The translations under genes were made by a program, and so were the position numbers. Of a DNA stretch of 64,000 nt, positions 27,655-35,615 are shown in pieces (position 1 is the first letter of the stretch; every line of letters starts with the position of its first letter). The notes beneath the pieces are model-generated. The model did no database searches. It was not told where the DNA came from and was given only the letters and a program-made list of their open reading frames with translations. The stretch comes from JACCTU01 sp963848525 (GTDB lineage Bacteria > Actinomycetota > Thermoleophilia > Gaiellales > Gaiellaceae): contig CAWKDZ010000001.1 of the NCBI GenBank assembly GCA_963848525.1, positions 434,001 through 498,000 of the forward strand, written 5' to 3'.

Positions 27655-28212
27655 TCAACCATGCGGTTTTGCGGCGGTTTCGGCCGGTTCGAGCACCTCT
27701 GAGACCAGAAAAATCGGCCTCAGGCGGACCCCGTGGCGGGCCAGAGCGTCGACGCCACCCTCCTCGCGGTCGACCACGCAGACCGCCGTGCTGCAGGCGA
27801 GCCCGGCCTCGCGGAGCGCTTTCACCGCCTCGCAGGCGGCACCGCCGGAGGTGACGACGTCCTCGACCAGGCAGACGCGCTGCCCCGGCTCGAACACGCC
27901 CTCGAGCCGGTTCCCGGTGCCGTACTCCTTGGCCTCCTTCCGCACGATCAGGAACGGGAGGCCCGACTCGAGCGAGGCGGCGGCGGCGAGAGCGACGGCT
28001 CCGAGCTCGGGGCCGCCGAGCAGGTCGGCCTCGGGGTCGTGCGCGGCGACCGCGGCCGCGATCCGCGCGCCGAGCGGGCGCAGCAGCTCCGGCCTGGTCT
28101 CGAAGCGGTACTTGTCGAGGTAGTAGCGCGACCTGCGTCCAGAGCGGAGGACGAAGTCGCCCTCGAGGTACGCGTGCTCCCGAAGCGCCGCGCGGAGCTC
28201 GGCGTCGTTCAC
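27655..28212 (-). CDS. pyrE: orotate phosphoribosyltransferase
   Basis: 185 aa from GTG 28212, which shares GTGA with the upstream small gene. Orotate plus PRPP to OMP. Motifs: GDFVLRSGRRSRYYLDKY, GGPELGAVALAAA, IVRKEAKEYGTGN, and the PRPP site VCLVEDVVTSGGAACEAV. With pyrF 2 kb away, two pyrimidine steps are in the window. A 71-base gap with its own ribosome site separates it from hup. Confidence 0.94.
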   Translation of the reverse strand: MNDAELRAALREHAYLEGDFVLRSGRRSRYYLDKYRFETRPELLRPLGARIAAAVAAHDPEADLLGGPELGAVALAAAASLESGLPFLIVRKEAKEYGTGNRLEGVFEPGQRVCLVEDVVTSGGAACEAVKALREAGLACSTAVCVVDREEGGVDALARHGVRLRPIFLVSEVLEPAETAAKPHG

Positions 28213-28412
28213 GCGCCGCGCGCGGCGGAGAGCGCCGCGCGGGCGAGCGGCAGCAGCCGCCCCGCCTCGGGCGCTCCCTCCGTGACCGACTGCATCGAGC
28301 CGTCTTCGAAGTAGAGGTCGACGCGGTCGCGCTTCGAACCGCTGCGGCGGAGCAGCGCGATCCCGATGGCCCAGGCGGCGAGCAGGGCGGCGAGGGCGAG
28401 CAGCTTACGCAT
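28209..28412 (-). CDS. small membrane-anchored protein of unknown function
   Basis: 67 aa from ATG 28412, overlapping the gene upstream by 8 bases and pyrE by 4. One N-terminal helix (LLALAALLAAWAIGIALL), then a basic stretch (RRSGSKRDRVD) and LYFEDGSMQSVTEGAPEAGRLLPLARAAL. No family recognised. The tight coupling on both sides suggests it is translated. Confidence 0.6.
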   Translation of the reverse strand: MRKLLALAALLAAWAIGIALLRRSGSKRDRVDLYFEDGSMQSVTEGAPEAGRLLPLARAALSAARGA

Positions 28413-28797
28413 CGCCGTTCTGGGTCTCCTCGGGCTTCTTGCGCGTGCGCTTCGGCTTGGGCTCCTCGGCCGCCGCCGCCGCGGCCCCGCGGAGGGCGGT
28501 CTTGAGGTCGTAGAAGACGAGGGCGACCGTCGGCTCCGGCGCGGTCGTCGCCGCGATGTACGACTCGCCGTCGCGGACGACGAAGACGCTGCCGTTCGAC
28601 GTCGCGGCCTCGAGCTGGCTCAGCGAGCCCTGCCGCGCCTCGCCGGCGGCCGCGATCAGGTCCTGCACGGCGCGCACGAACGGCTGCGGGTCGGCGAGCG
28701 TCGACGCCGCCACCGAGCCCTTCGCGTCGAAGAGCGCGGCCGCCTCGACCTGCGAGGAGATCTCGGTCAGCTCGGCGAGGGCTTGCTCGGGCGTCAC
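28405..28797 (-). CDS. roadblock/LC7-like small protein (tentative)
   Basis: 130 aa from GTG 28797. The first 95 residues alternate strand and helix as in roadblock/LC7 folds: VEAAALFDAKGSVAAS, FVRAVQDLIAAAGEARQ, LEAATSNGSVFVVRDGESYIAATTAPEPTVALVFYDLKTALR. A Lys/Arg/Glu-rich tail follows (EEPKPKRTRKKPEET). Roadblock proteins partner small GTPases; none is nearby. First gene of the small operon ending in pyrE, divergent from the YihY gene with 23 bases between starts. Confidence 0.5.
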   Translation of the reverse strand: MTPEQALAELTEISSQVEAAALFDAKGSVAASTLADPQPFVRAVQDLIAAAGEARQGSLSQLEAATSNGSVFVVRDGESYIAATTAPEPTVALVFYDLKTALRGAAAAAAEEPKPKRTRKKPEETQNGDA

Positions 28798-28820
28798 GGC
28801 GCTGAACCATACTCCGCGCC

Positions 28821-29645
28821 GTGCGCAGGCGAAAACGGAGGCTCGTCCGGAAGTTCTTCGCCGACCGCGGTACGCACCTCGCCGCGATGATCGCCTACTT
28901 CGCGCTGCTCTCGTTCGTGCCCCTGACGTTCCTCGCGCTGGCGCTGCTCGGGCTCGGCGGCCGCGCGGACGAGTCGAGCTTCCTCGTCAAGGAGATCAAG
29001 CAGGCGCTGCCGGAGACGCCGATCGAGGACATCGTCCGGCTGGTCCGGACCGTGCAGCGCAACGCCGCGTCGCTCGGGATCGTCGGCGGCGCCTTCCTGC
29101 TCTGGACCTCGCTCTCGCTCTTCAGCGTGCTCGAGTCCGCGTTCAACATCGTCTACGGGCGGCCGAACCGCTCCTTCCTGCACGGGAAGGGGATCGCCGT
29201 CGCGCTGCTGATGGGCGGGCTGCTGACGTTGTTCGTCGCGCTGCTCGTCGGGTCGTTCGGCGTCGAGCTGCTGAAGGAGTGGGCGCCGTGGTTCCTCGAC
29301 AACGAAGGGGTCGCGTACGTGCTCAGCGTCGCGGTCTCGACGCTCGGCGTGCTCGCGTTCCTCGTCTCCTCCTACTACCTGCTCACGAACGAGCCGCTGC
29401 AGGTGCGCGACGTGCTGCCCGGCGCGCTGTTCGCGACCGTACTGCTCCAGGCGAGCTTCCAGGTGCTGCCCATCTTTGTCCGCTATGCCGAGCTCAACCC
29501 CGTGCTGAAGACGTTCGGGAGCCCGGTGATCCTGCTCGTCTGGCTCTACGTGATGTCGAACGTGATCGTGTTCGGCGCGGAGCTGAACTGGTGGCGCCGC
29601 CACGGGCGCGAGCCCGTCGAGGAGGAGCCGACCGGACTCGCCTAG
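28821..29645 (+). CDS. YihY/BrkB family inner-membrane protein
   Basis: 274 aa from GTG 28821; a CATACT box about 10 bases upstream would make the mRNA nearly leaderless. Six hydrophobic segments; the family opening HLAAMIAYFALLSFVPLTFLALAL, then FLLWTSLSLFSVLESAFNIVYGR, DVLPGALFATVLLQASFQVLPIFV and the C-terminal SPVILLVWLYVMSNVIVFGAELNW signature. Formerly called ribonuclease BN or virulence factor BrkB; the actual function is unsettled. Converges on the next gene with a 4-base stop overlap. Confidence 0.9.
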   Translation: MRRRKRRLVRKFFADRGTHLAAMIAYFALLSFVPLTFLALALLGLGGRADESSFLVKEIKQALPETPIEDIVRLVRTVQRNAASLGIVGGAFLLWTSLSLFSVLESAFNIVYGRPNRSFLHGKGIAVALLMGGLLTLFVALLVGSFGVELLKEWAPWFLDNEGVAYVLSVAVSTLGVLAFLVSSYYLLTNEPLQVRDVLPGALFATVLLQASFQVLPIFVRYAELNPVLKTFGSPVILLVWLYVMSNVIVFGAELNWWRRHGREPVEEEPTGLA

Positions 29646-29968
29646 CGTCGGCGGCTTCGCCCCGCGCGGGCAAGAATCGTGCGCAGGTACTCCGGCGCGC
29701 AGGGGTCGAACGGACGCGGCCGCAGGCGGACCGAGCGCAGCTGACGCCTCGCATGGTGGCCGAACAGCAGCCGCCCCGCCGGCGCGGGCAGGTCGACGAC
29801 CTCGGGACGGAACACGTGCCCGCTGTCGTCGACGATCGCCTCGATCGAGCCGTCCTGGACGAGCTCCGGCTCGATCCGCGCGTTCGCGTCGGAGATCGAC
29901 TCGTACACGCGCACACCCCCGCCGCGGTCGACCACGTAGATGGGGCCGTGCAGCGGGTCGAAGGTCAT
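29642..29968 (-). CDS. hypothetical protein
   Basis: 108 aa from ATG 29968. Not recognised. The N-terminal half repeats a two-strand theme (GPIYVVDRGGGVRVYESISDA, then IEAIVDDSGHVFRPEVVD), suggesting a small beta-rich domain; the C-terminal half is Arg-rich (RRQLRSVRLRPRPFD). It lies downstream of rdgB, separated by a segment with two copies of a 24-base palindromic repeat. Confidence 0.6.
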   Translation of the reverse strand: MTFDPLHGPIYVVDRGGGVRVYESISDANARIEPELVQDGSIEAIVDDSGHVFRPEVVDLPAPAGRLLFGHHARRQLRSVRLRPRPFDPCAPEYLRTILARAGRSRRR

Positions 29969-30004
29969 CGGCTCACGTATCGGCAGCCACGAGCCGGGAC
30001 CTGA

Positions 30005-30028
30005 GGGGACAGTCCCGGGACAGTCCCC
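30005..30028. repeat. GGGACAGTCCC double palindrome, copy 1
   Basis: GGGGACAGTCCC followed directly by GGGACAGTCCCC: two adjacent 11-base palindromes (GGGAC-A-GTCCC). An identical 24-base copy lies 65 bases away at 30094-30117, both in the gap between rdgB and the hypothetical gene. Confidence 0.8.
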
Positions 30029-30093
30029 AGCTCGCGACTTCGAATCGAAGGCGAAACACGTAAGCCCCGCGCCGGCGCGCATTCGGCGGTCTC

Positions 30094-30117
30094 GGGGACA
30101 GTCCCGGGACAGTCCCC
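30094..30117. repeat. GGGACAGTCCC double palindrome, copy 2
   Basis: Perfect copy of 30005-30028, ending six bases before the rdgB stop. Repeated short palindromes of this kind occupy 3' untranslated regions and may be binding sites or REP-like elements. Confidence 0.8.
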
Positions 30118-30123
30118 GGCAAT

Positions 30124-30684
30124 TCAACGCGAGTGCGTGTCGATCGCTTCGACCAGCGCATGTGCCGCGCGAGCGCGGTGCGAGTTCGCGACCTTCCACG
30201 CGTTGCCGAGCTCCGCCACCGTGCGCGTCTCGCCGAGCGGGACGAAGATCGGGTCGTAGCCGAAGCCTTCGCTGCCGCGCCTTTCGGTCGCGACGGTACC
30301 GTCGACCGTGCCGCGGCCGCGGACCTCTTCGCGGTCGCCGTCGAGGCCGACGAGCTCGCAGACGTAGCGCACGCGTCGGTTCTCCTCTCCTTCGAGCGCG
30401 CGCAGCAACGCCGCGACGCCGTCCTCCGCCCAGCGCGCGGACTCGACGCCCGGGCGACCGCCGAGCGCGTCCGCCTCGATCCCCGAGTCCTCGCCGAGCA
30501 CCCAGACGTCGGTCGGCGCGACCGTGCGCCCGTGGCGCGCCTTCGCGCGCGCGTTCTCGTAGTACGTCGAGCCCGTCTCGGGCGGGTAGTCCTCGGCGTC
30601 GAGCAGCTCGAGCTCCCAGTCCGGTAGCGCGGCCCGCAGCTCGCGCAGCTTGTTCTCGTTCTGCGAGGCGAGCAGGGCCCTCAA
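30124..30684 (-). CDS. rdgB: non-canonical purine NTP pyrophosphatase (RdgB/HAM1)
   Basis: 186 aa from TTG 30684, sharing TTGA with the mgtC stop. Removes ITP/XTP from the nucleotide pool. Motifs: LLASQNENKLRELRAAL (SxNxxK), TGSTYYENARAKA, VLGEDSGIEADALGGRPGVESARW, GYDPIFVP and SHRARA near the C-terminus. rph-rdgB linkage is common in bacteria and here the order is murI-rph-mgtC-rdgB. Confidence 0.94.
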   Translation of the reverse strand: MRALLASQNENKLRELRAALPDWELELLDAEDYPPETGSTYYENARAKARHGRTVAPTDVWVLGEDSGIEADALGGRPGVESARWAEDGVAALLRALEGEENRRVRYVCELVGLDGDREEVRGRGTVDGTVATERRGSEGFGYDPIFVPLGETRTVAELGNAWKVANSHRARAAHALVEAIDTHSR

Positions 30685-31367
30685 TCGGCCCAGCGCACGC
30701 CGCGGACGTGCTCGAGCTCGGCGAGCCTGCCGGCCACCGACGACGCCTCGATGCGCTCCGGGAACTCGACCGTGAGCACGAGCTCGCGCCCGTCGCGGCT
30801 CTCCGAGAGCTGGAACTGCGACACGCGGCCGCCCAGCCCCTCGAGCGACGCGAGCACCGGCGCCGCGCCCTGCTGCCCGGCGAGGTCGACCACGAGGCGC
30901 TGCTCGTCCTCGGGCCGGATCCGCTGGAGCACGCGGTGCGCAACGAGCCGGAGCGGCCACAGCGTGACGAGCGCGCCGACGGTGGCGATCACGGCCGCCT
31001 CCCAGTAGCCGGCGCCCGACGCCATCCCGATCGCTGCCACGAGCCAGAGCGTCGCGGCCGTCGTCAGGCCGCGCACGGTCAGCCCCTGGCGGATGATCGC
31101 CCCGGCGCCGAGGAAGCCGATGCCGGTGACGATCTGCGCCGCGATGCGCGTCGGGTCGAACACGATCCCCCGGGGCGTCGAGAAGCTCCAGTCGGCCCAG
31201 GCATACGCGGAGACGAGCGTGAAGAGCGCCGCGCCGACGGACACCAGCAGGTGCGTGCGCAGACCTGCCTCGCGCTCGCGGATCTCTCGTTCCATGCCGA
31301 CCGCGCCGCCGAGCACGGCTGCGACGGTTAGCCGAAGCAGAACGTCGAGCGTCGAGAGCTCAGGCAT
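30681..31367 (-). CDS. MgtC/SapB family membrane protein
   Basis: 228 aa from ATG 31367, overlapping rph by 8 bases. Family N-terminus with GMEREIREREAGLRTHLLVSVGAALFTL, DPTRIAAQIVTGIGFLGAGAIIR and GLTTAATLWLVAAIGMASGAGYW: four to five helices. The C-terminal 75 residues form an ACT-like soluble domain (QRLVVDLAG..LASLEGLGGRVSQFQLSES). Implicated in magnesium-limited growth in other bacteria; insertion between rph and rdgB is unusual. Confidence 0.9.
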   Translation of the reverse strand: MPELSTLDVLLRLTVAAVLGGAVGMEREIREREAGLRTHLLVSVGAALFTLVSAYAWADWSFSTPRGIVFDPTRIAAQIVTGIGFLGAGAIIRQGLTVRGLTTAATLWLVAAIGMASGAGYWEAAVIATVGALVTLWPLRLVAHRVLQRIRPEDEQRLVVDLAGQQGAAPVLASLEGLGGRVSQFQLSESRDGRELVLTVEFPERIEASSVAGRLAELEHVRGVRWAD

Positions 31368-32058
31368 CGAACGCGCGCTCCTGTGCCTCGGCGATGCGTT
31401 CGATCCCGACGCGGGAAAGCTCGAGCAGGTCGTCGAGCAGCTCGCGCGTGAACGGCGCGCCCTCGGCCGTCGCCTGCACCTCGACGAGCCGGCCGTCGCC
31501 GGTCATGACGACGTTCATGTCCACTTCGGCCGTCGAGTCCTCGGTGTACTCGAGATCGAGCCGCGGCTCGCCGTCGACGATCCCGACCGAGACCGCGGCC
31601 ACCGAGTCGGCGAGCGCGCGCGAGAGCCCGAAGCGGTCGAGCGCGCGACGAGCCGCGACGAACGCCCCCGAGATCGCGGCGCAGCGTGTGCCGCCGTCGG
31701 CCTGGAGCACGTCGCAGTCGAGCCAGACCGTGCGCTCGCCGAGCGCCTCGAAGTCGACCACGGACCGCAGCGCGCGGCCGATCAGCCGCTGGATCTCGAC
31801 GGTGCGCCCGCCCGCCCGGCCGCGCGAGACCTCGCGCTGCACGCGTTCGCCGGTCGAGGCGGGGAGCAGCGAGTACTCGGCGGTCATCCAGCCGCGGCCG
31901 GAGTTCTTCAGCCAGCGCGGGATCTCGTCCTCGATCATCGCCGTGCAGAGCACCTTCGTCTTGCCCTGCGAGAAGAGCACGGCGCCGTGCGGCTGCTCGA
32001 GGTAGTCGAGCTCGATCGCGAGCGGCCGCAGCTCGTCCGGCCGGCGACCTTCCCTCAT
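31360..32058 (-). CDS. rph: ribonuclease PH
   Basis: 232 aa from ATG 32058 (ATGA overlap with the murI stop). Phosphorolytic 3' trimming of tRNA precursors. REGRRPDELRPLAIE, GAVLFSQGKTKVLCTAMIEDEIPRWLKNSGRGWMTAEYSLLP, RTVEIQRLIGRALRSVVD, LDCDVLQADGGTRCAAISGAFVA, and DLEYTEDSTAEVDMNVVMTG are family hallmarks. Complete, normal length. Confidence 0.96.
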   Translation of the reverse strand: MREGRRPDELRPLAIELDYLEQPHGAVLFSQGKTKVLCTAMIEDEIPRWLKNSGRGWMTAEYSLLPASTGERVQREVSRGRAGGRTVEIQRLIGRALRSVVDFEALGERTVWLDCDVLQADGGTRCAAISGAFVAARRALDRFGLSRALADSVAAVSVGIVDGEPRLDLEYTEDSTAEVDMNVVMTGDGRLVEVQATAEGAPFTRELLDDLLELSRVGIERIAEAQERAFDA

Positions 32059-32874
32059 GCCACCGCCTCGAGCTCGGCCAGCTCGACGTGCTCGACCTCG
32101 GCGATCGGCAGCTGCAGGAAGCGCGCGCCGGTCTCGCGGAACGTCTCGGTCGAGCCCGTCGTCAGGAAGCGGTACTCGCCCTCGCGCTCCGCGTCGTTCT
32201 CGATCCCCTTGCGCGCGAGCGTGTCGGCGACCTCGCGCGCCGTCTCGTCGGCTGAGAACACGAGCGTCACGCTCGCGCCCGAAAACGCGCTGGAAGATGT
32301 TCCTGACCAGCGGGTAGTGCGTGCAGCCGAGGATGACGGTGTCGACGTCCTCGTCCTTCAGCGGCGCCGCGTACTCGCGTACGGCGTCGACGGTCGCGGC
32401 GCCGAACGGGTCGTCGCTCTCGATCAGCGGCACGAGCCGGGGGCACGCCAGCGGCACGAAGCGCACGCTCGCGTCGAGCGTGTGCACGAGCCGCTCGTAG
32501 CGGCCCGCCTCGACGGTGCCCTCGGTCGCGAGCAGGCCGATCCGGCGGTTGCGCGTCGCCTGCACGGCCGCGTGCGCCTCGGGCGTGATCACGCCGACGA
32601 CGGGCACGCCGAGCGCCTCCTGCAGGTCGGGCAGCGCCGCGGACGTCGCCGTGTTGCAGGCGGCGAGGACCATCTTCACGCCCTGCGTCTCGAGGAACAC
32701 GCCGATCTCGAGTGCGAAGCGCCGGACTTCGTCGAGCGGCCGCGGCCCGTACGGCAGCCGCGCGCCGTCGCCGAGGTAGACGAAGTCCTCGTGCGGCATC
32801 GTCACCAGGCACTCGTGGAGGACCGTGAGGCCGCCCATGCCGGAGTCGAACACGCCGATCGGCCGGCCGTCCAT
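32055..32874 (-). CDS. murI: glutamate racemase (frameshifted in this sequence)
   Basis: Supplies D-glutamate for the cell wall. From ATG 32874: IGVFDSGMGGLTVLHE, VYLGDGARLPYG, the first catalytic Cys in LAACNTATSAALP, VVGVITPEA, and the second in VILGCTHYPLV. After NIFQRVFG one extra G in the GGG at 32278-32280 shifts the frame; removing it gives GASVTLVFSADETAREVADTLARKG..FLTTGSTETF to a TGA at 32055 that overlaps the rph start. The literal frame instead runs on into rph. About 272 aa when corrected, the usual size. Confidence 0.9.
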
Positions 32875-32910
32875 TGCGGCGATTGTAGAAGGGGGACTAC
32901 CCTGCGCCCG

Positions 32911-34308
32911 ATGAAGCGGCTGCTCGTCGTCGTACTAGCCGTGGCCGCGCTCGCGGCCGCGCCGTCGGCGTACGCCGCGCACACGACGAGCGAGCACGTC
33001 GCGACGATGGACGACGGCGTCGGGATCGCGGTCACGCTCTATCGCCCGGACGGGCTCACGGGCGCGGCGCCGGCCGTGATGGTCTTCCACGGCCTGGGCG
33101 GGAACCGACAGTCGATGGCTTCCGTCGCTCAGGTGCTCGCGGAGCGGGGCTACCTCGTCCTCACCTCCGACTTTCGCGGCCACGGCCAGTCCGGCGGACT
33201 CTTCACCGGGCTCGGCGCGCGGGAGATGCGCGACATCGAGCTCCTGCGCGAGTCCTGGCTCCCTGCGAACGCGCCGCTCGACGGCGACAAGGTCGGCGCC
33301 TGGGGGATCTCGCTCGGCGGCGGCGCGGCGCTGCGCGCGGCCGGCGAGGGGACGCCGTTCAGGGCGATCGAGGTCTTCGAGACCTGGACCGACCTCTACC
33401 AGGCGCTCGTGCCGCAGAACCTGCCCAAGTCGGGCGCGATCTTCCAGTTCCTCGGCGCCGTGCCGGCCGAGCGGCAGGCCGCGGAGCTGCTCGCGATTCG
33501 CGAGCTCGTCGCCCGTCGCGACGTCGACGGGCTCACCACGTTCACGCAGGCCCGCTCGTCGCGCCACCTGCTCGGGCGCGGCTACCCGCCGACGATGTTC
33601 TTCCAGGGGCGCCGCGACTTCGCGTTCGGGCTCGAGCAGGGAATCGGCGGCTGGCGCAGCCACAGCGGCCCGAAGGCGCTCTACATCGGTCCGTTCGGGC
33701 ACGCGCCGTCGCGGTTTCCCGGCCCGGACTTCACGCCGATGATGCAGCGGAGCGTGTCGTGGTTCGACCAGCACGTCCGCGGGACCGCGCCCGCCATGGC
33801 GCAGCCGCCGGTGGAGCTCGCGGCGGAGGACGGCGCGACCGTCCGCGCATCCACGGCGCTCCCGCCGACGAGGAACCTGACGTGGTCGTTCTCGAGGCGC
33901 GCGACGATCGGCTCGTCCGGCAAGGTCGTCCGCCGAGCGCGCCAGCCGCGGCTCGTCGAGACCTTCGGCTCGCCCACGGTGCGCGCCCGCGTCACGTCGT
34001 CCACGGGCTGGTCGCACCTCGTCGCGGTGCTCGTCGCGCGCACACCGGGCGGCGAGGAGATCGTCGTCAGCGAGGGCGGCGTGCCGACGAACCTCGGGGC
34101 TCGTCCGACGACCGTCACGATCCGCCTGATCTCGCAGGCGACGCGGATCCCGGCCGGATCGACACTCGAGCTCACGCTCGCGGGCACGTCGACCGCGCAG
34201 AACCCGGGCAACCTGCTCTATCTCGTCCCGGTGCCGCAGCGTGCGAGGATCTCGATCCGCGACGTGCGACTCCAGGTTCCCGTGCTGAGAACACCGGTCT
34301 CGCGATGA
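32911..34308 (+). CDS. secreted alpha/beta hydrolase (CocE/S15-like)
   Basis: 465 aa from ATG 32911. Signal peptide (RLLVVVLAVAALAAAPSAYA). MVFHGLGGNRQSM (oxyanion region), LTSDFRGHGQSGG, nucleophile Ser in GAWGISLGGGAALRAA, FFQGRRDFAF and GPFGHAP (acid and His) outline an alpha/beta hydrolase. The last 160 residues (ARVTSSTGWSHLVAVLVARTPGGEEI.., IPAGSTLELTLAGTS) resemble the beta-jelly-roll of X-Pro dipeptidyl-peptidase/CocE enzymes. Substrate unknown. ATGA overlap with the next gene implies co-expression. Confidence 0.82.
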   Translation: MKRLLVVVLAVAALAAAPSAYAAHTTSEHVATMDDGVGIAVTLYRPDGLTGAAPAVMVFHGLGGNRQSMASVAQVLAERGYLVLTSDFRGHGQSGGLFTGLGAREMRDIELLRESWLPANAPLDGDKVGAWGISLGGGAALRAAGEGTPFRAIEVFETWTDLYQALVPQNLPKSGAIFQFLGAVPAERQAAELLAIRELVARRDVDGLTTFTQARSSRHLLGRGYPPTMFFQGRRDFAFGLEQGIGGWRSHSGPKALYIGPFGHAPSRFPGPDFTPMMQRSVSWFDQHVRGTAPAMAQPPVELAAEDGATVRASTALPPTRNLTWSFSRRATIGSSGKVVRRARQPRLVETFGSPTVRARVTSSTGWSHLVAVLVARTPGGEEIVVSEGGVPTNLGARPTTVTIRLISQATRIPAGSTLELTLAGTSTAQNPGNLLYLVPVPQRARISIRDVRLQVPVLRTPVSR

Positions 34309-35513
34309 GGCGCGTCGGTCTCGCAGCGGTGCTCGCCCTGGTCGTCGCGATCCCGGCCGCGCACGCGCGGCCCTCGGCCGACCCGGGAGTGACGAGCTCG
34401 ACGATCCTGCTCGGCGGCACGGGCCCGCTGAGCGGACCCGAAGTCGCCTATGCGGGCGTCCTCGTCGGCGCGAAGGCGTACTTCGACCACGTGAACGCGA
34501 ACGGCGGCGTGCACGGACGCAGGATCGAGTACCGCTACCTCGACGACGCCTACGACCCCTCGCGGACCGTGCAGGCGGTGCGGCGGCTGGTCCAGCAGGA
34601 CAACGTGTTCGCGATGTTCAACATGGTCGGCACCGAGCAGAACCTCGCCGTCCGCTCGTTCCTGAACGCGCTCAAGGTGCCGCAGCTCTACGGCGGCACG
34701 GGCGTGCGAACGCTCGGCCGGGAGTACAAGCGCTACCCCTGGTCGATGGGGTACCTCCCCAGCTTCTTCGCGGAGGGGCGCCTGTACGGGCGACACCTCG
34801 TCGCCACGCGGAGGCGCGCGAAGGTCGCGGTCCTCTACGAGGCGAGCGACTACGGGCGGGAGCTGCTCGCGGGGCTGAGGGCGGGCATCGGCCGCAAGGC
34901 GAGCATCGTCGGGACGCGGACGTACGAGGTGATCGACACGGATCTCTCGTCCCAGATCACCCAGCTCCGCCGCTCGGGCGCGAACGTGCTGATGATGTTC
35001 ACGCTCCCGAAGCAGACGATCGGCGGCTTCGTGGCCGCGAATCGCCTCGGCTGGCGACCGCTCACCTACGTCACCTCGGTCTCGGTCGACCCGTCCGTGA
35101 TGAAGATCGTCCAGGCGACGACGGGCAACAAGGCGGGCGAGAACGCGATCACCGTCCAGTGGATGAAGGACTCCTCGAACCCCGCAAACGCGAACGACCC
35201 GGCTGTCCGCCTCTACAAGCAGATCATGCGCCGCCACGCGCCCGGCCGGAACGTCGACGAGGTCGTGCACCTGTACGGGATGGCGGTCGCGTACTCGATG
35301 GTCAAGGTGCTCGAGGCCGCGGGCCGCAACCCGACGCGCGCGAGCGTTCTGCGGGCGGCGACGCACATGGACCACCAGGTGCCGTTCATGGTGAAGGGCG
35401 TCAGGGTCAAGACCTCGCCACGGGACTACTTCCCGATCTCGAACGTGCGCTTCCTGCGCTACCGGAACGGCTACTGGCGCCAGTTCGGCAAGGTCGTGAG
35501 CGCGGCGGACTAA
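34305..35513 (+). CDS. branched-chain amino acid-type ABC transporter substrate-binding protein
   Basis: 402 aa from ATG 34305. Signal peptide (LAAVLALVVAIPAAHA) without a lipobox Cys. Type I periplasmic fold of the LivK family: SSTILLGGTGPLSGP, GAKAYFDHVNANGGVHGRRIEYRYLDDAYDPSRTVQAVRRLVQQDNVFAMF, LPSFFAEGRLYGRHL, VAVLYEASDYGRELLAGLRAGIG. No permease or ATPase genes accompany it, so it is an orphan receptor or serves a transporter elsewhere. Translationally coupled to the hydrolase. Confidence 0.87.
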   Translation: MRRVGLAAVLALVVAIPAAHARPSADPGVTSSTILLGGTGPLSGPEVAYAGVLVGAKAYFDHVNANGGVHGRRIEYRYLDDAYDPSRTVQAVRRLVQQDNVFAMFNMVGTEQNLAVRSFLNALKVPQLYGGTGVRTLGREYKRYPWSMGYLPSFFAEGRLYGRHLVATRRRAKVAVLYEASDYGRELLAGLRAGIGRKASIVGTRTYEVIDTDLSSQITQLRRSGANVLMMFTLPKQTIGGFVAANRLGWRPLTYVTSVSVDPSVMKIVQATTGNKAGENAITVQWMKDSSNPANANDPAVRLYKQIMRRHAPGRNVDEVVHLYGMAVAYSMVKVLEAAGRNPTRASVLRAATHMDHQVPFMVKGVRVKTSPRDYFPISNVRFLRYRNGYWRQFGKVVSAAD

Positions 35514-35615
35514 AGCTCTTTACGAAGACCTGATGTGATTGGGCGCAACTCCAGGGGTACGTCAGTCGTCTAACACAGCGTTCAGGGGTCTTTGCCGAAT
35601 CCGAAGGGAGTTCTG

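Noticed and set aside
30040..30055. GACTTCGAATCG as a tRNA T-loop
   Set aside because: No acceptor, D or anticodon stems can be built around it.
29970..30120. A CRISPR-like array around the GGGACAGTCCC repeats
   Set aside because: Only two copies, self-palindromic, no regular spacers and no cas genes.
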